Source: Acetivibrio alkalicellulosi
GTDB lineage: Bacteria; Bacillota; Clostridia; Acetivibrionales; Acetivibrionaceae
Length of the DNA stretch: 64,000 nt
Reading direction: 5' to 3'
Assembly: GCA_008125075.1 (NCBI GenBank)
Contig: VLTH01000002.1
Span: forward strand, 1,719,451-1,783,450
A program made the translations under genes and the position numbers. Of the stretch, positions 26,185 through 37,045 are shown in pieces. The notes under the pieces were generated by a model. It made no database searches and was not told where the DNA came from. It was given only the letters and a program-made list of their open reading frames with translations. Each line of letters begins with the position of its first letter. Position 1 is the first letter of the stretch.

Positions 26185-29100
26185 TCATCCCATTAAAACT
26201 TCAGCACGGTGCTCTTTTTTATCATTTATTAGTGGTATACTTTCACTTGAAATGTCTTCTCCATCTAAAATAATTTTTTTTACACCTTTATTTACTCCGT
26301 CTGGATTTTTGACCTCTATTAAATATTCAGTTTCTTTAAATTTATATTTTATGTCAAAGCCACTCCAATTTTTAGGTATACAAGGATCTATTACAAGGCT
26401 ATCTCCATGCTTTTTAAATCCAAGAATATGTTCAAAACCAACTCTGTACATCCAACCTGCAGCTCCTGTATACCATGTCCACCCACCTCTGCCTGTATGA
26501 GGTGGTACCGAATAGACATCTGCTGCCATAACATATGGTTCTACTTTATAGGTTGAATATTCAATATGTGTCCTTGAATGATTTATTGGATTTAACAATT
26601 CAAAAAGCTCTAGAGCCTTTTCACCTTCACCCATTTTAGCATATGCCATAACTACCCATGCAGCAGCATGGCTATACTGACCTCCATTTTCACGAACTCC
26701 AGGCACATAGCTTTTTATATATCCTGGTTCTAAATCTCCTTGGTCAAATGGGGGAGTTAGAAGCTTTATAAGTCCCTCATCTCTTTTTACCAGATAATTT
26801 TCCAGTGAATTCATTGCTAAAACTGCTCTTTTACTATCTCCACCTTCTGATATAACAGCCCACGACTGGGCTAATGAATCTATTTTACACTCACTATTTT
26901 GTATTGAACCTAAAGGCTGTCCATTATCAAAGTATGCTCTTCTATACCAGTTACCATCCCATGCATTTTCCTCAATTGCTTTAACAATTTCTTTTCCAGT
27001 ATCAATATACCTTTGGGAACGCTCTTTTTCTCCCATCCTTTCGCATATTGGAGCAAACCCATTTAGTATAGAATAAAGGAACCATCCAAGCCAGACACTT
27101 TCACCTTTTCCCTTGTTTCCAACTGTGTTCATGCCATCATTCCAATCACCCGAACCCATAAGAGGTATTCCCCTCTCACCAAATTTAAGTGATTTTTCTA
27201 TTGCCCTTATACAATGGTCATATAATGTAGCAACTTTTTCAGATACTCTAGGTATTCTATATGCCTCATCCTCAAGCTCACCTAGTGGAGCATCTTCTAA
27301 AAACGGGGTTTTTTCCATAAGTATATCATAATCTCCAGTAATCCTTATATACTCTGATGTAACATAAGGCATCCACAAAAGATCATCTGAAAATCTTGTT
27401 CTTGTACCTTTATTTTTGGGTTCATGCCACCAGTGCTGTACATCTCCTTCTATAAACTGATGTTTTGAATGAAGAAGAATTTGATTTTTTGTAATATCCG
27501 GCCAAACGTGTGTAACTGACATACTATCTTGAAGTTGATCTCTAAACCCATATGCGCCACCTGACTGATAAAATGCTGACCTGGTCCACATTCTGCATGA
27601 TACAACTTGATACATAAGCCATCCATTTAATAAAATGTCCATTGCAGCATCAGGTGTATAGAATTTTACTCTTTCAAGTTTTTCTTCCCAAAATTTTGTT
27701 ACTTCTTTAAGAGCATTTTTACTTTCTTCAACGTCTTTATATTTTATAAGCATTTTATCCACTTGATCCATTGTCTTTCCAGCACCTAATAAAAATACCA
27801 ATTCCTTTTCTTCCCCTGCTTTTAAGTTAACAGATATACTTAATGCAGCACAGGGATCAAATCCTGCTCCCAGTTTTCCAGAGAGCTTTTCAACTTTTAG
27901 TCCATCTGGATTTGACATATTACCCATGCCAAAAAATTCTCTTCTGTCCCCTGTCAAAGAACACTCTTTTACTGATGAGTCAATAAATACTAATCTATCT
28001 GCAAATTCTTCATTATAGTTGTTTTTAATCAAAAGAGCTCCTGACTCATGCTGCTCTGTAACTATATGTGGTGCAGTCAACTGATCGCTTACTCCAAGAA
28101 CCGGCCTTATATAATATACTAAGCTTAAGTTTCTTACCTCTTGCGATACATTTTTTAGCTTAACCATACTTATCTTTACCGAATCATTAATCGGCACAAA
28201 TTGATACATATTATGCATTATGCCATAACACTCATGCTCAAACACAGTATATCCAAACCCATGCCTTATTGTATATAGTTCATCATCTCTTATAGGAAGG
28301 GGTGTAATGGTCCAAACCTTGCCGTCACTATCATCACATAAATATAGTACTTCACCTGGCATATCGCTTACTGGATCATTTGACCATGGAGTAAGTTTAT
28401 TCTCTCGACTATTCTCAAACCATGTATATCCAGATCCTGATTCTGTTGCTAAAAATCCAAAATTTTGATTTGATATAACATTTATCCACGGCATAGGTGT
28501 ATTGTGATCTTTTTCAAGATGAATAACATATTCCTTTCCATCATTGCCAAAGCCACCTAATCCATTGTAAAAGCTTAATTCTTTATCTTTTTGATGTAAA
28601 ACTCTTTCATACTTTTTAACATCAGAAGTAAAAACCTTTTGTTTTAGAGGTTCAATCTCTTCAACACTCATAAGCTGTTCATACAGACCAGAATTACCAT
28701 CTAATACAACTCTGGCGGCAGCACAAATAACATTTATATGTTCTTTTTCCATATTGCTGCCCTTTAGTAAAAACACCCCTCCTGGCCTATTTATCATATC
28801 ATGAACATGACTTTTGGAAATAACATCATATAAAATTCCCTGTAGGGGATTATTATAGCTGTTATCCTCTTCATTAATTATTACCAGATCAACTTTAAGA
28901 TTTTTAAACTTCCAGTATTCATGAGCCTTTAATACTTCATATACAATATCTATATCATCTTTTTTATCAAGCATAACAAGCACAATAGGTATGTCACCCG
29001 AAATTCCATAAGCCCACAAAGCCGACTGTCCCTTTTTATTCTCTAATATGCACTGTCTTCTTAGTCTTTGTTTTGGACTCAAAAAAAGTATGTGAGGTAT

Positions 29101-32100
29101 TAATTCTTGATAAAACTCAATATCTGAAGCTTTTAGATTTAAGTATCTTGCTTCAACTTTACTTCTTGTCAGTGCAAGATCCAATTCCTCAGTAATCACT
29201 TTTGGGTCTGAGTATTTTTCTGCCTTCTCTAAAACTAATTCTCGACTGTCAGCTACAAGAGTTACAAATGAAATTTTGACAGAAGACTCAGGTTCTAGTT
29301 TTATCATTTGTCTAAGGCTCATAACAGGGTCTAAAACTGGACCTACAGTATTTGACAAAGGCTTATTAGGCTCTAAAACTAAAGGATTGTGTAAATTTCT
29401 ACCTCTTCCTAAAAATTGTAGCCTATCGGTCTCATATTGCACTCCACCTACAACTTCTCCATCAACTGTTAACGTATTAACTACCCATACTGTTTTATCA
29501 GCTTCACTTCTAGGCCTCCTGCTTCCAATAAGACTGTTGTACTCTGGAACATACTCTGTTCTTATAAAGAGATTGCTAAAAGCTGGGTGTGCTATATCAG
29601 AAGCATGAGGAGCTAAAACCAATTCAAAATAACTTGTTATTTCTAGAACGTACCTTTCAGTACTATGGTTAGTAAGTGTAACTCTCCTGATCTCAGCATT
29701 GTCCGAAGCACAAACTGCCATCTGGGTTACAGTATCAATATCACCATCCCGCCTTGAAAATTTAGCTTCTCCTGAGTTGAAAGAAACTTTATAATTATCA
29801 GGATTTTCGCCAAAAAGTCCATAAACAGAAGACCATGCCTGGTTGGTTGTCACATTCTTAATATAAAAAATCATTCCATAGGTATCAAGTATTACATCTT
29901 CTCTCCACCTTGTCACATCTATACTTTTACTTCTGCTGTATCCTGTTCCCCTGTCTGTAACCATAACAGAATAACTTCCATTTGATAAAATATGTGCTTT
30001 AGGAAACATAGGAGCAGGATATTCATACTCTCTATGAGAATCTTCCTCAGTAAAAACAACATCTTTAAAGGGAATAACCTTCTCCTTATTTTCTTTAGTA
30101 AAAACAATATTAGCAGGAACTTTTTCCTGTAAAAGAAGTTTTGCTGCTTCAACCACAGGATCTTTGTGAAACCGTTCTTGCATTATATCATCATTTAACC
30201 AGTTATCTAGTGACAATAAACTCATCCCCTGATGATGAGCCATATAACTCTTAACAATTCCACGTTTTTCACCCATTGGTACTCTTTCAGGTGTATAATC
30301 TAAAGCTTCATAAAATCCATATGGACCATTGGCTCCTTCACTTTCTAATTTTTTTAAGTTTTTTAATGAATCTATTGGGTCTATAGGTATTGCAAGCATA
30401 GTAGCATAAGGTGTAACAACCATATCCTCTACAAGACCTCTTTTTAATCCTAACCATGGCACTCCAAAGGCTTTATATTGATAATTTAAGTCTAAATCAA
30501 AAGCATAAAACCCTGACTCAGATGTGCCCCATGGAACATTTCTCTGTCTGCCGTATTTTTTTTGACTTCTCACTACAAATGAATAGGTCTCATCCATTAA
30601 GGTATTTTTACACCTTTTCATAATAAGAAGTGGCATTAGATATTCAAACATAGTTCCACTCCAAGAAACCATCCCCTTATAACTGTCAATTTGCGTAAGG
30701 GTTCTTCCTAATTTAAACCAATGTTGTTCTTCAACTTCACCTCTTGCTATGGCAATATAACTGGTTTGTCTGGCTTCTGAAGATAATAAGTCATAATATG
30801 AATTTGTTAAATTGCTTTCTCCAATATCAAATCCAATAGAAAACAACTGCCTTTTCGGGTCATATAAATGTATAAACTCTGTATTATCAGATAATTCTTT
30901 TATTCTAACTACTAATTCCATATACTCTTTAACAAGTTTATCTACATTTTCTATTGAAATTTTAAGAGAGTCTTTTAATTTATCAAACCACAATGGTTCT
31001 ACTTCTTTCTTATCTTTTGCTGTTTTTCTAAATTTTTCTATATCTTTTATTACTTCTTTGTATTTATTAGATAAATCACTTATTGAGCTATTGGTTTTAA
31101 GCTTTTTTAGTATAGTTTTAATAGGGTTTTCTTTTCCATCTTGATTCATAATTTCTTTTGGGATATCCTTGATCAAATAACACCATGGAAAAAACTTTTC
31201 AATTTCATTTTTATGCGTATTTATCATAAACTCAACTTTTAATTTCCAGACATCTGGTTTGCCACCTTCATCCTTATTATTTTCACTAAGTTTATTTAAG
31301 GCATTTATCCAGAGTTCTATTTCTAAAAAGTTTTCACTATTATTTAAGCTTTTTAAAAATTCATCAAGATACTCCACATTATCAAATAATTTATCCGACC
31401 CTTTTTCAATTAGCCCGATAGTATCCTTTAATCCATATACAAACCTCTCATCAATAAGAGGCCTTTTTAAATACTCTAAAAGCCCTTCTTTTAAAGTAAT
31501 CAGATAACATACCAAATTACCACTGTCTACAGTTGATACATATGCAGGATTTAAAGTCTTTAGTGTACGAGTATCATACCAATTATACAAGTGGCCATTC
31601 CATTTTTCCATTCTTTCCATAGTTTCTATTGTCTTTGAAGTTATATTATAGAGCTCTGATGTACCTATATACCCAAAATCCCTTGCCGCCAAAGCTGCAA
31701 GCATTCCCAGTCCAATATTAGTAGGTGAAGTCCTGTAAGCTACGCCATTTAATGGGTCCTCTTGAAAGTTATCTGGTGGTAAGTAATTGTTCTTCTTATT
31801 CATAAATTCTTCAAAATATCTCCAGGTCTTTCTTGCAATTCTTCTTATTTCAACTATATCTTCATCACTTACAGGCTCCTTAATATAAACAGTTTCTTTG
31901 CTTACTCTATAGGCAATATATGGAGATAGAATCCAAATTGCAGCTAATACTATTGCAATGGCAAAAGCATCCGGTTTTAGCAAAAAAGACAATACAAGTA
32001 TTACTATCACCTGAAATGTTGCAAACCGCATCTTTATAAAATATCCCTTAATTGAGTCTTTTAGAGATCTCTCTACATCTAATGCCGTTACCCACTCAAG

Positions 32101-34914
32101 CATATTTTTCTTTGTAAATAAAACTCTTTTAAGGGTTATAAAAATAGCACTGATCATAAGATATGCCTGATATGGCAAAAAAACAAACTGTAGTAATTGC
32201 TGCAGAAAGCAAGCTTTTAAGCCACATATAGCAGTAGTATATCTCTTTTGTCTTATAGCTCCTAATGGCTTTGAAATAATGTAATCAAAACCTCCTGTTA
32301 GTATAGGTAAAAAATTACTAAAAACCGCTAGTGCTAACCAGAATATTGTGTTTCCTGGCAATATACTAAATCCTAGTATTATTAATATCATAATTCCAGG
32401 AGCAGTAATACTTCTTCTTAAGTTATCTAATATTTTCCATCTTGTTATTGTGGATAATGGATTCTTTATACTTTCTCCTACTTTATTTTTTGTGTATTTT
32501 CTAATCCAAGGTAAAAGTTGCCAATCTCCTCTTACCCATCTATGAAGCCTCATAGCATAAGAGCTGAATTTAGACGGATATCCATCAATTAGCTCTAAAT
32601 CTGAGACAAGCCCCGCTCTAACATAGGATCCTTCTAAAAGATCATGGCTTAAAACAGTATTATCAGGTATTGCATTTTCAAGTAAGCTATGAAATACACT
32701 TAAATCATATATCCCTTTCCCAGTAAAAATACCCTCTCCAAAAAGATCCTGATATACATCTGAAGTTGCAGTTGCATAAGGATCAATACCTTCTTCACCA
32801 GCATAAATCCTGGAAAAAAGGGATTTGTTTACACTTTCAATATCAAAACCTATCCTTGGCTGCAAAAGCCCATATCCTTCAACTACAAGACTCTTTTCTT
32901 CATCAATTACAGGTCTGTTTAACGTATGGCTCATAGTACCTATAAGGCGTTTTGCCATACCTAACGGAAGAACTGTATCTGCATCTAAGGTTATAATGTA
33001 TTTTACCTTTGGAAGTTTATTTATCTCTTTTGATACAATAGAAAAACTTGTTTTTTCCGAACCTAATATCATTTCATTAAACTCAACAAGGGCACCTCTT
33101 TTTCTTTCCCACCCCATCCATTTACTTTGTTTATCGTTAAATTGCCTATGCCTGTGAAAAAAATAAAAGATTTCCTGACCCTTATCACAATACTTTTCAT
33201 TGAGTTGATTTACCTTAGATAGTGCAGCATCAATTATTTTTTTATCATCTTTCATTTCTTTAGCATCAGAGTCTTTGTAATCGCCTACAAGAGCAAGGAA
33301 GATATTTTTCTCCTTATTTGCAAGGTAATATACCTCAAGGCTTTCAATTAGCTCTAAGGCTCTTTTTTCATCTGTAAGAAGAGCAGGGATAACAACCATT
33401 GTACTACACTCTTTTGGTATTCCATCCTTCATTTCTAACTTTGGCAAAAAAGAAGGCCTGACTCCGTGGCTTAAAAGCCAGTTTACAGTACTTACTGCAA
33501 TATCAAATCCTGGAATAACAACAGCAATAAGTGCAATTAAGACATAAATATCAATTTGACCATATTGAACTCTATTGAATATATATTCTACCGTAAGTCC
33601 GACTACAGTAAGCATAATAATTATTATTGCTGCAATATAAATAGCAGCTGGTTTACTAGATGCCATATCCACAATTTTACCAAAAAGTTTTTTTTGATAC
33701 CCTAATTCTTCCTCTAAATCTTTTACTCCTTTTCCAACTATATAATATCCAACATGACTTTTATGGTTTTCTTTAATTGTTGAATCATTATGACTTATTT
33801 GGGCAAGTTCAATACTTTTTTGGGCAACATGAATTTCTGAAACATTAAACTTAGAGGAAAGTTCTTCAAGTCTTTTTCTGTAATAATTTCTCGATGCAAG
33901 ATCCATTTGTGGGTATGTTCCGTCTGGATCTTTCCTTAATATGTCCTCAACTCTGCTTAAAGCTTCAAATATTTCAATCCAGTTGGTAGTAGATATGAAT
34001 TTTAAACTAATTATACAATTCCCTATTGACCCTTTTCGTTGAGTCTGTTCCATATGCTCTTTATTAGAAAGTGTATCAACATTTGTGCCATTTTTATATA
34101 GAATATCATCTACATGATGAAGAATGTAAGCGTAGTTTTTGCCCATTTTTCTAAGATTATATGAAAGATGTTCAACAAATGTAGAATTTACTTGCTTTCC
34201 TTTTAATTGTGGTTCTATAATATTTAATACTTCAGATGCATTTTTATTTTTAATATTTAAAAGTATCTCTTCAACCTTTTTCCTCTGGTTTTGTGATTCC
34301 ATTATTTTTTCACAGAGATACTTTATGTTTTCTACTAGAGCAATTTTAATCATAACTGCAAGAGCCCAAATTTCTCTTCCAGTAAGAACATTATTGGACT
34401 GGTATGCATTTATGTAATTTATAAGAACTTTTTCGTCAATCCTTCCATCAGTATGGGACACCAGCTCTAAGGCTAATGCATATATTCTGGCATAACCTTT
34501 TAGAGATCCACAACTAATAGCAGGAAGACGCAAATACAATTCCTTGGCTAAATCCCTCCTTACACCCTTAACTTGTTCTTCTATAATATAGAAATTATCA
34601 AGCAACCACTCAGCTGCCGGTGTTGTAGGAATTCCCTTTTGAACATCCTCATTAACACTTTTGTACACAGACATAATATACTTATAATTTTCATTCATAC
34701 GTGGTACAGGCCAATTGAAAACACCAGGTTTTGTCAGAACATTGTGGTCATAAGCAATTTCTCTTGCATGTGCTTCTAATTCATCACATGTTAGGGAAGC
34801 ATCCCGTATTTTAATTGTTTCCCTGTCCGAAGCCTTATAGTATAATAACCATAATAAAAATACTGCTATAAATGATAGAATTATTATAATATTTAAATAC
34901 AATTGCATTTGCAC
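26185..34914 (-). CDS. Cyclic beta-1,2-glucan synthase-like protein (GT84-GH94, NdvB type)
   Basis: A 2909-aa membrane enzyme with the NdvB/Cgs architecture. It has an N-terminal helix (residues 4-21) and a membrane pair near 425-480. The glycosyltransferase domain has the DxD motif ITLDADTVLPLG near 645 and RLHRWVRGDWQLLPW near 790. Further membrane helices lie at about 835-1000, followed by a glycoamylase-like domain (GLGMLAALAARDFGYI near 1075). The C-terminal GH94 phosphorylase-type region includes the catalytic Asp in SGDWNDGMN near 2590 and GGWTWYTGAAGWMYRV near 2810. In Gram-negatives these enzymes initiate, elongate and cyclise osmoregulated beta-1,2-glucans. The product here is not shown and could be linear or cyclic. 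Confidence 0.9.
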   Translation of the reverse strand: MQMQLYLNIIIILSFIAVFLLWLLYYKASDRETIKIRDASLTCDELEAHAREIAYDHNVLTKPGVFNWPVPRMNENYKYIMSVYKSVNEDVQKGIPTTPAAEWLLDNFYIIEEQVKGVRRDLAKELYLRLPAISCGSLKGYARIYALALELVSHTDGRIDEKVLINYINAYQSNNVLTGREIWALAVMIKIALVENIKYLCEKIMESQNQRKKVEEILLNIKNKNASEVLNIIEPQLKGKQVNSTFVEHLSYNLRKMGKNYAYILHHVDDILYKNGTNVDTLSNKEHMEQTQRKGSIGNCIISLKFISTTNWIEIFEALSRVEDILRKDPDGTYPQMDLASRNYYRKRLEELSSKFNVSEIHVAQKSIELAQISHNDSTIKENHKSHVGYYIVGKGVKDLEEELGYQKKLFGKIVDMASSKPAAIYIAAIIIIMLTVVGLTVEYIFNRVQYGQIDIYVLIALIAVVIPGFDIAVSTVNWLLSHGVRPSFLPKLEMKDGIPKECSTMVVIPALLTDEKRALELIESLEVYYLANKEKNIFLALVGDYKDSDAKEMKDDKKIIDAALSKVNQLNEKYCDKGQEIFYFFHRHRQFNDKQSKWMGWERKRGALVEFNEMILGSEKTSFSIVSKEINKLPKVKYIITLDADTVLPLGMAKRLIGTMSHTLNRPVIDEEKSLVVEGYGLLQPRIGFDIESVNKSLFSRIYAGEEGIDPYATATSDVYQDLFGEGIFTGKGIYDLSVFHSLLENAIPDNTVLSHDLLEGSYVRAGLVSDLELIDGYPSKFSSYAMRLHRWVRGDWQLLPWIRKYTKNKVGESIKNPLSTITRWKILDNLRRSITAPGIMILIILGFSILPGNTIFWLALAVFSNFLPILTGGFDYIISKPLGAIRQKRYTTAICGLKACFLQQLLQFVFLPYQAYLMISAIFITLKRVLFTKKNMLEWVTALDVERSLKDSIKGYFIKMRFATFQVIVILVLSFLLKPDAFAIAIVLAAIWILSPYIAYRVSKETVYIKEPVSDEDIVEIRRIARKTWRYFEEFMNKKNNYLPPDNFQEDPLNGVAYRTSPTNIGLGMLAALAARDFGYIGTSELYNITSKTIETMERMEKWNGHLYNWYDTRTLKTLNPAYVSTVDSGNLVCYLITLKEGLLEYLKRPLIDERFVYGLKDTIGLIEKGSDKLFDNVEYLDEFLKSLNNSENFLEIELWINALNKLSENNKDEGGKPDVWKLKVEFMINTHKNEIEKFFPWCYLIKDIPKEIMNQDGKENPIKTILKKLKTNSSISDLSNKYKEVIKDIEKFRKTAKDKKEVEPLWFDKLKDSLKISIENVDKLVKEYMELVVRIKELSDNTEFIHLYDPKRQLFSIGFDIGESNLTNSYYDLLSSEARQTSYIAIARGEVEEQHWFKLGRTLTQIDSYKGMVSWSGTMFEYLMPLLIMKRCKNTLMDETYSFVVRSQKKYGRQRNVPWGTSESGFYAFDLDLNYQYKAFGVPWLGLKRGLVEDMVVTPYATMLAIPIDPIDSLKNLKKLESEGANGPYGFYEALDYTPERVPMGEKRGIVKSYMAHHQGMSLLSLDNWLNDDIMQERFHKDPVVEAAKLLLQEKVPANIVFTKENKEKVIPFKDVVFTEEDSHREYEYPAPMFPKAHILSNGSYSVMVTDRGTGYSRSKSIDVTRWREDVILDTYGMIFYIKNVTTNQAWSSVYGLFGENPDNYKVSFNSGEAKFSRRDGDIDTVTQMAVCASDNAEIRRVTLTNHSTERYVLEITSYFELVLAPHASDIAHPAFSNLFIRTEYVPEYNSLIGSRRPRSEADKTVWVVNTLTVDGEVVGGVQYETDRLQFLGRGRNLHNPLVLEPNKPLSNTVGPVLDPVMSLRQMIKLEPESSVKISFVTLVADSRELVLEKAEKYSDPKVITEELDLALTRSKVEARYLNLKASDIEFYQELIPHILFLSPKQRLRRQCILENKKGQSALWAYGISGDIPIVLVMLDKKDDIDIVYEVLKAHEYWKFKNLKVDLVIINEEDNSYNNPLQGILYDVISKSHVHDMINRPGGVFLLKGSNMEKEHINVICAAARVVLDGNSGLYEQLMSVEEIEPLKQKVFTSDVKKYERVLHQKDKELSFYNGLGGFGNDGKEYVIHLEKDHNTPMPWINVISNQNFGFLATESGSGYTWFENSRENKLTPWSNDPVSDMPGEVLYLCDDSDGKVWTITPLPIRDDELYTIRHGFGYTVFEHECYGIMHNMYQFVPINDSVKISMVKLKNVSQEVRNLSLVYYIRPVLGVSDQLTAPHIVTEQHESGALLIKNNYNEEFADRLVFIDSSVKECSLTGDRREFFGMGNMSNPDGLKVEKLSGKLGAGFDPCAALSISVNLKAGEEKELVFLLGAGKTMDQVDKMLIKYKDVEESKNALKEVTKFWEEKLERVKFYTPDAAMDILLNGWLMYQVVSCRMWTRSAFYQSGGAYGFRDQLQDSMSVTHVWPDITKNQILLHSKHQFIEGDVQHWWHEPKNKGTRTRFSDDLLWMPYVTSEYIRITGDYDILMEKTPFLEDAPLGELEDEAYRIPRVSEKVATLYDHCIRAIEKSLKFGERGIPLMGSGDWNDGMNTVGNKGKGESVWLGWFLYSILNGFAPICERMGEKERSQRYIDTGKEIVKAIEENAWDGNWYRRAYFDNGQPLGSIQNSECKIDSLAQSWAVISEGGDSKRAVLAMNSLENYLVKRDEGLIKLLTPPFDQGDLEPGYIKSYVPGVRENGGQYSHAAAWVVMAYAKMGEGEKALELFELLNPINHSRTHIEYSTYKVEPYVMAADVYSVPPHTGRGGWTWYTGAAGWMYRVGFEHILGFKKHGDSLVIDPCIPKNWSGFDIKYKFKETEYLIEVKNPDGVNKGVKKIILDGEDISSESIPLINDKKEHRAEVLMG

Positions 34915-35001
34915 ATACTCCTTCTTTTACTCTAACATCAACTTCTCACTTCCAACCTCTTGTATAGTATGTGCTAAATTATTTTTTTCAAAACATATTA
35001 T

Positions 35002-35802
35002 TTATTTTTTCACTCTATTTCTCATAACTTCAAACATTAAAAGGCCTGCCGCCACTGATGCATTTAATGACTCTGCACCGCCTTCCATTGGTATTTTCAC
35101 TAAGTCAGTTGAAATTTCTCTTATAGAATCACTAACACCATTTGCTTCATTACCAACAATAACTGCAACATTATCTTTATAATTTAAGTCATAGTAATTT
35201 AATTGGCCTTCTAAATGAGCTGCACAAAGTTTTATTCCCCTATTTTTCATATCTTGCAAATCTTTAACCATATCTTTGCAAAAACATATGGGCAAATGAA
35301 AAATAGAACCCATTGTTGACCTTAACACCTTTGGATTGTACACATCTACACATCCTTTAGATATTAATACTGCTGTTGCTCCTGCTGCATCCGCTGTCCT
35401 TATAATGGTGCCCATATTTCCTGGATCTTGAATTGAATCTAACACAATAAAAAAGTTTTTATCATCAAATACATCATATAGTAAATACTCTTTCATATTA
35501 ATAATGGCTAGTATTCCCTGAGGATTATCAGTATCAGAAATTTCCTTAAAAAGTTTATCTGACAGCTCAAAAACAGGTATATCTCTTTGCTTGATACTTT
35601 TAAGTATTTGCTTGCCACCGTTTAAATATTCTAGCTTTTCAGAAATAAGTATTTTGAGTATATTTACATTTTCTTCCATAGCCTCTTGAACAAACCTTAT
35701 TCCTTCAATAAAAAACATTTTTTTTGCATCTCTATGTTTCTTATCTTTTAAACATCTTACTTCTTTAATAATTTGATTTTGACTGCTACTAATATAATTC
35801 AT
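35002..35802 (-). CDS. TrmH/SpoU-family RNA 2'-O-methyltransferase
   Basis: A 266-aa SPOUT enzyme with an N-terminal substrate-binding domain (residues 1 to about 95, FFIEGIRFVQEAM) and a C-terminal knot. The SAM motifs are FIVLDSIQDPGNMGTIIRTADAAGA, VAVIVGNEANGVSD and IPMEGGAESLNASVAAG. It resembles the 23S rRNA methyltransferases of the RlmB/TsnR group; the exact target nucleotide cannot be read from sequence. The ATG at 35802 follows GAGGTGATAAAT. It sits downstream of infC-rpmI-rplT but behind their terminator. Confidence 0.9.
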   Translation of the reverse strand: MNYISSSQNQIIKEVRCLKDKKHRDAKKMFFIEGIRFVQEAMEENVNILKILISEKLEYLNGGKQILKSIKQRDIPVFELSDKLFKEISDTDNPQGILAIINMKEYLLYDVFDDKNFFIVLDSIQDPGNMGTIIRTADAAGATAVLISKGCVDVYNPKVLRSTMGSIFHLPICFCKDMVKDLQDMKNRGIKLCAAHLEGQLNYYDLNYKDNVAVIVGNEANGVSDSIREISTDLVKIPMEGGAESLNASVAAGLLMFEVMRNRVKK

Positions 35803-35824
35803 ATTTATCACCTCAAAAATCTTG

Positions 35825-35856
35825 AAAAAAGGAGCTCATTTTGAGCTCCTTTTTTT
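35825..35856. terminator. Bidirectional terminator after rplT
   Basis: GGAGCTCA-TTT-TGAGCTCC flanked by A6 and T7. It ends the infC-rpmI-rplT mRNA. Confidence 0.9.
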
Positions 35857-35893
35857 ATATTTTAGGAAAATTAATTTTTGTAACTTTTAAATA

Positions 35894-36247
35894 TTATTTT
35901 GCTTGTTTAGCTTTTTCAACTAACTGTGCAAAAGAATTTGCATCATTAACAGCCATTTCAGCCAACATTTTTCTGTTTAAAGTAATTCCTGAGTTTTTTA
36001 GTCCATTCATAAACTTACTATAGCTAAGCCCATTTATTCTTGCCGCTGCGTTTATTCTTGCAATCCACAGCTTTCTAAAATCTCTTTTTTTAGCTCTCCT
36101 GTCTCTATAAGCATAAACCAGTGATTTCATAACCGCTTGGTTTGCCATCTTGAAATTTTTACTCTTAGCTCCAAAATAACCTTTTGCAAGCTTTATAACC
36201 TTTTTATGTCTTGCACGTGTTCTCACCGCGCCTTTTACTCTTGACAT
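35894..36247 (-). CDS. rplT: 50S ribosomal protein L20
   Basis: The 117-aa L20 protein binds 23S rRNA early in large-subunit assembly: [32 protein letters not shown] and [18 protein letters not shown] are all typical. It is the last gene of infC-rpmI-rplT. In Firmicutes L20 represses this operon by binding the leader RNA, which is present upstream at 37046-37168. Confidence 0.98.
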   Translation of the reverse strand: MSRVKGAVRTRARHKKVIKLAKGYFGAKSKNFKMANQAVMKSLVYAYRDRRAKKRDFRKLWIARINAAARINGLSYSKFMNGLKNSGITLNRKMLAEMAVNDANSFAQLVEKAKQAK

Positions 36248-36262
36248 GGCAGTGTTCCTCCT

Positions 36263-36460
36263 TTACTTGTATGGGATCATAACTTTAATTATTGCTTGAT
36301 TTGCATCAGATGCAATAGTTGATTTCCTTAGGTTTCTCTTTCTCTTCGTAGATTTTTTTGTTAATATATGACTTTTATAGGCTTTAAATCTTTTAACTTT
36401 ACCTGTTCCAGTCAAACTAAATCTCTTTTTTGAAGAGCTATGTGTTTTAATTTTAGGCAT
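36263..36460 (-). CDS. rpmI: 50S ribosomal protein L35
   Basis: A 65-aa, highly basic protein with the L35 signature [20 protein letters not shown] and the [17 protein letters not shown] segment. It lies between infC and rplT with 15-30 nt gaps, so it is cotranscribed. It has a clear GGAGG site. Confidence 0.98.
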   Translation of the reverse strand: MPKIKTHSSSKKRFSLTGTGKVKRFKAYKSHILTKKSTKRKRNLRKSTIASDANQAIIKVMIPYK

Positions 36461-36487
36461 GTTCAGTTTTCCTCCTTTATTCTATAA

Positions 36488-37000
36488 TTACTGTTTTGGA
36501 TTCAGTATCATAAACATACTTTTACCTTCAAGCTTTGGCTTTCTTTCCACAATTCCTACATCTTTAGCAGCATCCGCAAATTTCTCAAGTACTTTATGCC
36601 CTAATGAGGTGTAATTCATCTCTCTGCCTCTAAATCTAATACTTACTTTAACTTTATCTCCATCTTGCAAAAATTTAATAGCATTTTTTACCTTAAAGCC
36701 AAAATCATGTTCTTCAATAGAAGCAGATAATCTAACTTCCTTTATACTTATAACCTTCTGGTTTTTGCGTGCTTCTTTGTCTTTCTTGGCAAGCTCAAAC
36801 ATATATTTTCCATAATCCATTATCTTACAGACTGGTGGAATAGCCTTAGGTGATATTTTAACAAGGTCTAAATTCTTAGCATTTGCCATTTTTTGAGCTT
36901 CTTTAGAAGGCATAACTCCTAACATTTCCCCCTCCGAATCAATAAGCCTCACTTCTTTATCTCTTATCATTTCATTAATCATTAATTCATTTTTGTTAAT
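36488..37000 (-). CDS. infC: Translation initiation factor IF-3, probable AUU start
   Basis: IF-3 prevents subunit joining and proofreads initiation. The sequence has the N-domain (INEMIRDKEVRLIDSEGEMLGVMP), a linker and the C-domain (VSIRFRGREMNYTSLG). The start is chosen as ATT at 37000, 8 nt after a perfect GGAGG; the first ATG (36982) is 26 nt from that site, too far, and no better site precedes it. AUU starts are known for infC in other bacteria and allow IF-3 to repress itself. The resulting protein is 170 aa. The L20 leader lies upstream. Confidence 0.93.
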   Translation of the reverse strand: MNKNELMINEMIRDKEVRLIDSEGEMLGVMPSKEAQKMANAKNLDLVKISPKAIPPVCKIMDYGKYMFELAKKDKEARKNQKVISIKEVRLSASIEEHDFGFKVKNAIKFLQDGDKVKVSIRFRGREMNYTSLGHKVLEKFADAAKDVGIVERKPKLEGKSMFMILNPKQ

Positions 37001-37045
37001 AAAAAACACCTCCGGGTTATCGTCGAGATTTCTTGGATATAAATA

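Noticed and set aside
29276-29608. Plus-strand ORFs inside the giant glucan synthase gene and similar shadows elsewhere
   Set aside because: Antisense of a conserved long coding frame; Ser/Leu/Pro-rich composition typical of reverse-strand shadows.
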